Source: Kitasatospora sp. NBC_00315 (GTDB taxonomy: Bacteria > Actinomycetota > Actinomycetes > Streptomycetales > Streptomycetaceae). Taken from it: a stretch of DNA of 64,000 nt. Position numbers and translations under genes: made by a program. Where the stretch lies: positions 7,812,001-7,876,000 of the forward strand of contig NZ_CP108025.1 in NCBI RefSeq assembly GCF_041435095.1. The letters run 5' to 3'. Below are positions 60,561 through 64,000 of this stretch, one piece after another; the stretch's first letter is position 1; each line of letters opens with the position of its first letter. The notes beneath the pieces were generated by a model. That model was not told the origin of the DNA. It did not search any database and saw only the letters and a list, made by a program, of their open reading frames with translations.

Positions 60561-62639
60561 ATGGTCTATGCCAATCTCCGTGCAGGTCCGGAGCGCGGGA
60601 CGGGATCCGGACCGGCGAGCCACGTCCTGACGAACCGTCAGTGGAAGGTCGCTCCACGGGGGAAGGATGGGCACGAGGTGACCCTGGCGGCTTTTGCGGC
60701 GGCGACGTCCTGTGCCCAGGGTGGCACGCTGAGATTCACGGTGACCGGGCAGGGGCCCGGACGGGTGAGCGTCGAGGACGCCGTGGACGGTCGTCCGGTC
60801 CACCAGGAGGACGTCACCCCCGGGTCGTGGGAGCTCGCGATCCCGAACCACTGGCGCAGCTCGCTCTACCGCGCGGTGTTCTCCCCGGGGGAGGGCGAGC
60901 GCGGTGAGGTCTGGTTCGTGGTCCGTCCGGGTGAGTCCGCGCCGCGTTCGGCGGTCCTGCTCTCCGTCCCGTTCGCCACCTGGCAGGCGTACAACCGCGC
61001 TGGTGTCCCCGGCGAGGGCCTGTACTGGACGGAGGATCCGGATCGCGCCACGCGGGTCAGCTTCGACCGGCCCGGGGGCGGCCCGCCCCCCGAGCGCTGG
61101 GAGGACGGCCTGATGCGCTGGCTCCGCGCGCACGGCCCGGATGTCGACTACTGCTCCAACCTGGATCTCCACCTGGATCCGCGGGTGCTCCTGCAGTACC
61201 GCTTGCTCGTCGTGAACGGCCATGACGAGTACTGGAGTTGGGAGATGCGCGACCGGGTGGAGGGGTTCGTGAGAGCGGGCGGCAACCTGGCCGTGTTCGG
61301 TGCCAACACCGCCTGGTGGCAGATGCGGCTGGAGGACGGCGGGCGGACCATGGTCTGCCATCGGGACGCCGCCACCGACCCGGTGACCCGGCTCGCGCCG
61401 GAGCGGGCCACCGTGGAGTGGTCCAGCGCCCCCGTGAACCGGCCGGAGAACGCGCTGACCGGCCTGAGCTTTCGCCAGGGGGCCGGCTGCTGGGGCCCGG
61501 GGATGTCCGAGATGTACCGCGAGTCGTACACCGCCGCGTTCGCCGGCCACTGGGTGTTCGAGGGCACCGGGCTCGCCGACGGCGACAGCTTCGCCCGGGG
61601 AGCGCTCGGCTACGAGACCGACGCCGCCGATCTGGACTTCGCCGAGGGCGTGCCGGCCGCCACCGGGCGCGACGGCACCCCCGCCTCGTTCGCCGTGCTG
61701 GCCACCGCCGATCTGCGGCACTGGGACGCGTACGGGCAGGGCGGCTGGGCGGTGATGGGCGTCTTCGACTCCGGCGCCGGTACGGTGTTCAACGCCGGTA
61801 CGGTCAACTGGGGCGCCGCGCTGGCCGATCCGGTGGTCGAGCGGATCACCCGCAACGTGCTGGACAGACTCTCCGCCCCGCCCCGGGGGGACCGCTGGAC
61901 GGTGCTCGGCAGCGCGCCCGGAGCCACCGCACTGGCGGGAGCCGGAGCCTGGCTGTTCGCGGCGCTGCCGGACGGGTCGCTCGGGGTCCGGGCCGCCGGC
62001 CCGCAGAACCTTCCCTTCCGGCCGGTCGGGCCCGCCGACGGCCTGCTCGCACTGGCGGCCCCCCGCGAGGCGGTGGTCGGCGGCCCGTTCGCGCTGTACG
62101 CGGCGGACCGGTCCGGACGGCTGCTGATCCGCCCGGCCCGCCCGGAGAAGGCCGACTGGACGCGGATCGACCGCTGCCCGCCCGGGACGTTCGCGCTCGC
62201 GCTCTGCGACGGGCGGCTCTTCGCCCTGGACGGGCGGGGCGCCCTGTGGACCGCGCCCCAGGGCGCCCCGGCGGACGGCGCCGCCCGCGACTGGACCGAG
62301 CTCCACGCACCGTCCGGGCTGCGGACCCTGACCGCCGTCAACGGCCGGCTCTACGCGTCGGACGCGCGGGGCGCACTGCTGCACCGTCGTCCGGACCGGT
62401 GGGACGGGTGGCACCGGCTCGGCCCGGCGGACGGCAGCGTGCTGCTGGCCGGACAGGCCGGACGGCTGGTGGGTCTCGGCGCGGACGGCCTGCTGCGCTC
62501 GCGCGGCGTACTGCCGGAGACGAGCACCGCCACGGAACGGGCCGGCAGTCCGGCCCGGAGCACGCTGACGGAACAGCTGAGTCGTCCGGCCGGGCCGGAC
62601 GGAGTGAGGAGAGCGGGGCATGGCGCAGCCAGTGGCTGA
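60561..62639 (+). CDS. N,N-dimethylformamidase beta-subunit-like protein with C-terminal propeller
   Basis: 692 residues. About 40-440 resembles the DMFase large-subunit fold: a beta-sandwich (SWELAIPNHWRSSLYRAVF), VPFATWQAYNRAGVPGEGLYW, DYCSNLDLHLDPRVLLQYRLLVVNGHDEYWSWEMRDRVEGFV, GANTAWWQMRLE, and the NAGTVNWG end. The last 230 residues are repetitive beta segments (WLFAALPDGSLGVRA; RLFALDGRGALW; RLYASDARGALLHR), a likely propeller. The start is uncertain: ATG 60561 has no ribosome site and TTGACG lies 12 bases upstream, so GTG 60678 is possible. Its end overlaps the condensation-domain gene by 20 bp, suggesting a shared pathway. Activity unknown. Confidence 0.75.
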   Translation: MVYANLRAGPERGTGSGPASHVLTNRQWKVAPRGKDGHEVTLAAFAAATSCAQGGTLRFTVTGQGPGRVSVEDAVDGRPVHQEDVTPGSWELAIPNHWRSSLYRAVFSPGEGERGEVWFVVRPGESAPRSAVLLSVPFATWQAYNRAGVPGEGLYWTEDPDRATRVSFDRPGGGPPPERWEDGLMRWLRAHGPDVDYCSNLDLHLDPRVLLQYRLLVVNGHDEYWSWEMRDRVEGFVRAGGNLAVFGANTAWWQMRLEDGGRTMVCHRDAATDPVTRLAPERATVEWSSAPVNRPENALTGLSFRQGAGCWGPGMSEMYRESYTAAFAGHWVFEGTGLADGDSFARGALGYETDAADLDFAEGVPAATGRDGTPASFAVLATADLRHWDAYGQGGWAVMGVFDSGAGTVFNAGTVNWGAALADPVVERITRNVLDRLSAPPRGDRWTVLGSAPGATALAGAGAWLFAALPDGSLGVRAAGPQNLPFRPVGPADGLLALAAPREAVVGGPFALYAADRSGRLLIRPARPEKADWTRIDRCPPGTFALALCDGRLFALDGRGALWTAPQGAPADGAARDWTELHAPSGLRTLTAVNGRLYASDARGALLHRRPDRWDGWHRLGPADGSVLLAGQAGRLVGLGADGLLRSRGVLPETSTATERAGSPARSTLTEQLSRPAGPDGVRRAGHGAASG

Positions 62640-64000
62640 CGGACGGGTCCGCCGGGTGCCGGTGGAGTTCCACGCGGGGCGCCCGGACGGGGGGTCGGCG
62701 CCGGCGAGCGCCCCGCTGACCTGGGGCCAGCGGGCCATCTGGTCGGCGATCGAGCGGACCAGACCGGGGGACCGGTACTTCAACTTCTCCCGGACGCTGA
62801 CGCTGCCGCGCCGCTACGACCTCGACCAGGTGCTGGCGGCGATCCGGTTCGTCCTGGAGCGCCACGAGTCGCTGCGGACCAGGCTGGTGGCAGGCGGGGG
62901 CGACCCGCGGTCGGCGGCCGGCGGGGCGCCGCGGGCGACGTCGGCCGGGGGTGAACCGCGACAGCTGGTGAGCCACGACGGGGTGGTCGAGGTCGAGGTG
63001 GTGGAGGTCCCGGCCGGCGACCGTGAGGCGGGGGCCCGGGTGGCCGACCGCCTGACGGCCCTGGGCTTCGACTACGAGCGGGAGTGGCCGGTGCGGATCG
63101 CCGTCCTGGTCCGCGACGGCGTCCCGGTCGAACTGGCGCTGGGATTCTGCCATCTGGCCGCCGACTACGAGGGCACCGGGTTCCTGCTGCGCGACCTGCG
63201 GGCCGCACTGGCCGGCCGTACCGCCGCCCTCCCGCCGGCCCCGACACCGTCGGAGCTGGCGCTCCACCAGGAGTCACCCGAAGGGCGCCGGTTCGCCGAG
63301 GCAGCCGCTGCCCACTGGGCCCGGTCGTACGCCGCGATCCCGGTCTCGATGTTCACCGAGCAGCTCTTCGCGCCGGCCGAACCACGCTACCAGCGGATGG
63401 AGTTGATCTCACCGGCGGTGGCGGCCGCGCTGCCGTCGGTGGCCGCGCGCCTGGCGGTCGGCAGTTCGACGGTGTTGCTGGCGGCGGCCGGCGTGGTGCT
63501 GCGCGCCCACACCGGGCACGACACCTGCGCGCTGCTGGCGATCGCCGGCAACCGGATCGCCCCAAGGACGCGCGAGATCGTCTCCACGATGTCCCTGGAG
63601 GCGCTGGTGGTGATGCCGTTCGCGGGAGTGACGGGCTTCGACGAGGCGGTCCGCGTCACCGGTCGGGCGGCGATGGCCGGCTACCGGTTCGGCCTGTACG
63701 ACGAACGCGACCGGGACGACGTGGTGGCCGCCGAGAGCGCCCGGCGGGGGGAGCCGGTGCACCCGTACGCCTGCGTCAACGACCTGCGCGGTGCCGGGCA
63801 GGGCCGGGGTTCGGAACGTCCGGCGGAGGGCGTGCGGCCGGCGGAACTGCTGGACGCCGCCGAGCTGGTGGAGCTGTCGCCGCTGGAGCAGCTGAGCTGT
63901 CGCTTCTGCCTGCACTTCGCCGACGCCCCGGGTGGGCTGTCCGTCCGGCTGACCGCGGACACCGGCTTTCTGCCGCTGCCCGCGATGGCCGGATTCCTGC
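62620..64000 (+). CDS. NRPS condensation-domain protein, 5' part
   Basis: The frame from ATG 62620 (GAGGAG eight bases upstream) is open to the window end: 460 residues, incomplete. It reads as a condensation domain: PLTWGQRAIWSAIE start (C1), VLERHESLRTRL (C2), and the active-site loop GFCHLAADYEG, where the usual HHxxxDG has kept its second His and Asp but has Cys and Tyr at the outer positions. Further down NDLRG lies near the position of the latch. It overlaps the DMFase-like gene by 20 bp. It may be a stand-alone C domain or the first domain of a larger synthetase that begins a biosynthetic cluster to the right. Confidence 0.8.
   Translation, partial: MAQPVADGRVRRVPVEFHAGRPDGGSAPASAPLTWGQRAIWSAIERTRPGDRYFNFSRTLTLPRRYDLDQVLAAIRFVLERHESLRTRLVAGGGDPRSAAGGAPRATSAGGEPRQLVSHDGVVEVEVVEVPAGDREAGARVADRLTALGFDYEREWPVRIAVLVRDGVPVELALGFCHLAADYEGTGFLLRDLRAALAGRTAALPPAPTPSELALHQESPEGRRFAEAAAAHWARSYAAIPVSMFTEQLFAPAEPRYQRMELISPAVAAALPSVAARLAVGSSTVLLAAAGVVLRAHTGHDTCALLAIAGNRIAPRTREIVSTMSLEALVVMPFAGVTGFDEAVRVTGRAAMAGYRFGLYDERDRDDVVAAESARRGEPVHPYACVNDLRGAGQGRGSERPAEGVRPAELLDAAELVELSPLEQLSCRFCLHFADAPGGLSVRLTADTGFLPLPAMAGFL

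Overview
The window is about 64 kb of very GC-rich DNA. Codons end mostly in G or C, GTG and TTG starts are common, most terminators are long GC hairpins without U-tails, and there is a streptophobe-family gene. The gene content (a Pls/PosA-type NRPS, OhrR/Ohr, FHA-ABC and Ser/Thr kinase genes, many TetR/MarR/IclR/MerR/DeoR regulators) fits a Streptomycetaceae chromosome (Streptomyces or Kitasatospora). The genus cannot be fixed from the sequence alone. No tRNA, rRNA, IS element or CRISPR array was seen.

Left part (1-16 kb): the 3' end of a glycosyltransferase; an ECF-type sigma factor; a secreted metzincin-type protease translationally linked to a second exported protein; a decayed EamA-transporter remnant; and a redox/lipid group (MpaB-like oxygenase, SRPBCC protein, SDR, FAD oxidoreductase). 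Then come a DUF4383 membrane protein, a VOC protein, a short UvrA-like ABC ATPase, an AraC-VOC pair, and a MerR regulator with a B12-binding-like domain divergent from a FUSC exporter, with a perfect inverted repeat between them.

Centre-left (16-27 kb): an MFS-TetR operon faces away from a 1374-residue Pls-type enzyme (A-T-membrane/hexapeptide architecture of epsilon-poly-L-lysine synthetases). It is preceded by three copies of a palindromic operator-like element. An M1 aminopeptidase follows, and a convergent rhomboid-like/MprF-like protein that may protect membranes against cationic polymers. I read this as a polycation production, turnover and tolerance locus, and it is the most interesting part of the window.

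Centre (27-48 kb): PQQ-like beta-propeller protein, DinB protein, cystathionine beta-synthase-like enzyme, divergent ohrR/ohr with a palindromic operator, GH35 beta-galactosidase, galE with atypical codon use, GT2, DeoR regulator, DedA, nucleoside deaminase, SnoaL-like protein, a divergent DUF6777/streptophobe pair, and an FHA-ABC / SH3-like / Ser-Thr kinase operon.

Right part (48-64 kb): LapA-like protein, lactate-monooxygenase-like enzyme, DUF309 protein, and a complete PTS-dependent dihydroxyacetone kinase system: IclR regulator, glycerol channel, DhaK, DhaL and a dedicated Enzyme I on one strand, DhaM and a dedicated HPr on the other. Next are a GlsB-like membrane protein, an acyl-CoA dehydrogenase divergent from a TetR regulator with a repeated GGCACTGAGTGCC-type operator, a Zn-ribbon/OB-fold protein that carries the same operator upstream, and at the right edge a DMFase-beta-like protein overlapping an NRPS condensation-domain gene that runs out of the window.
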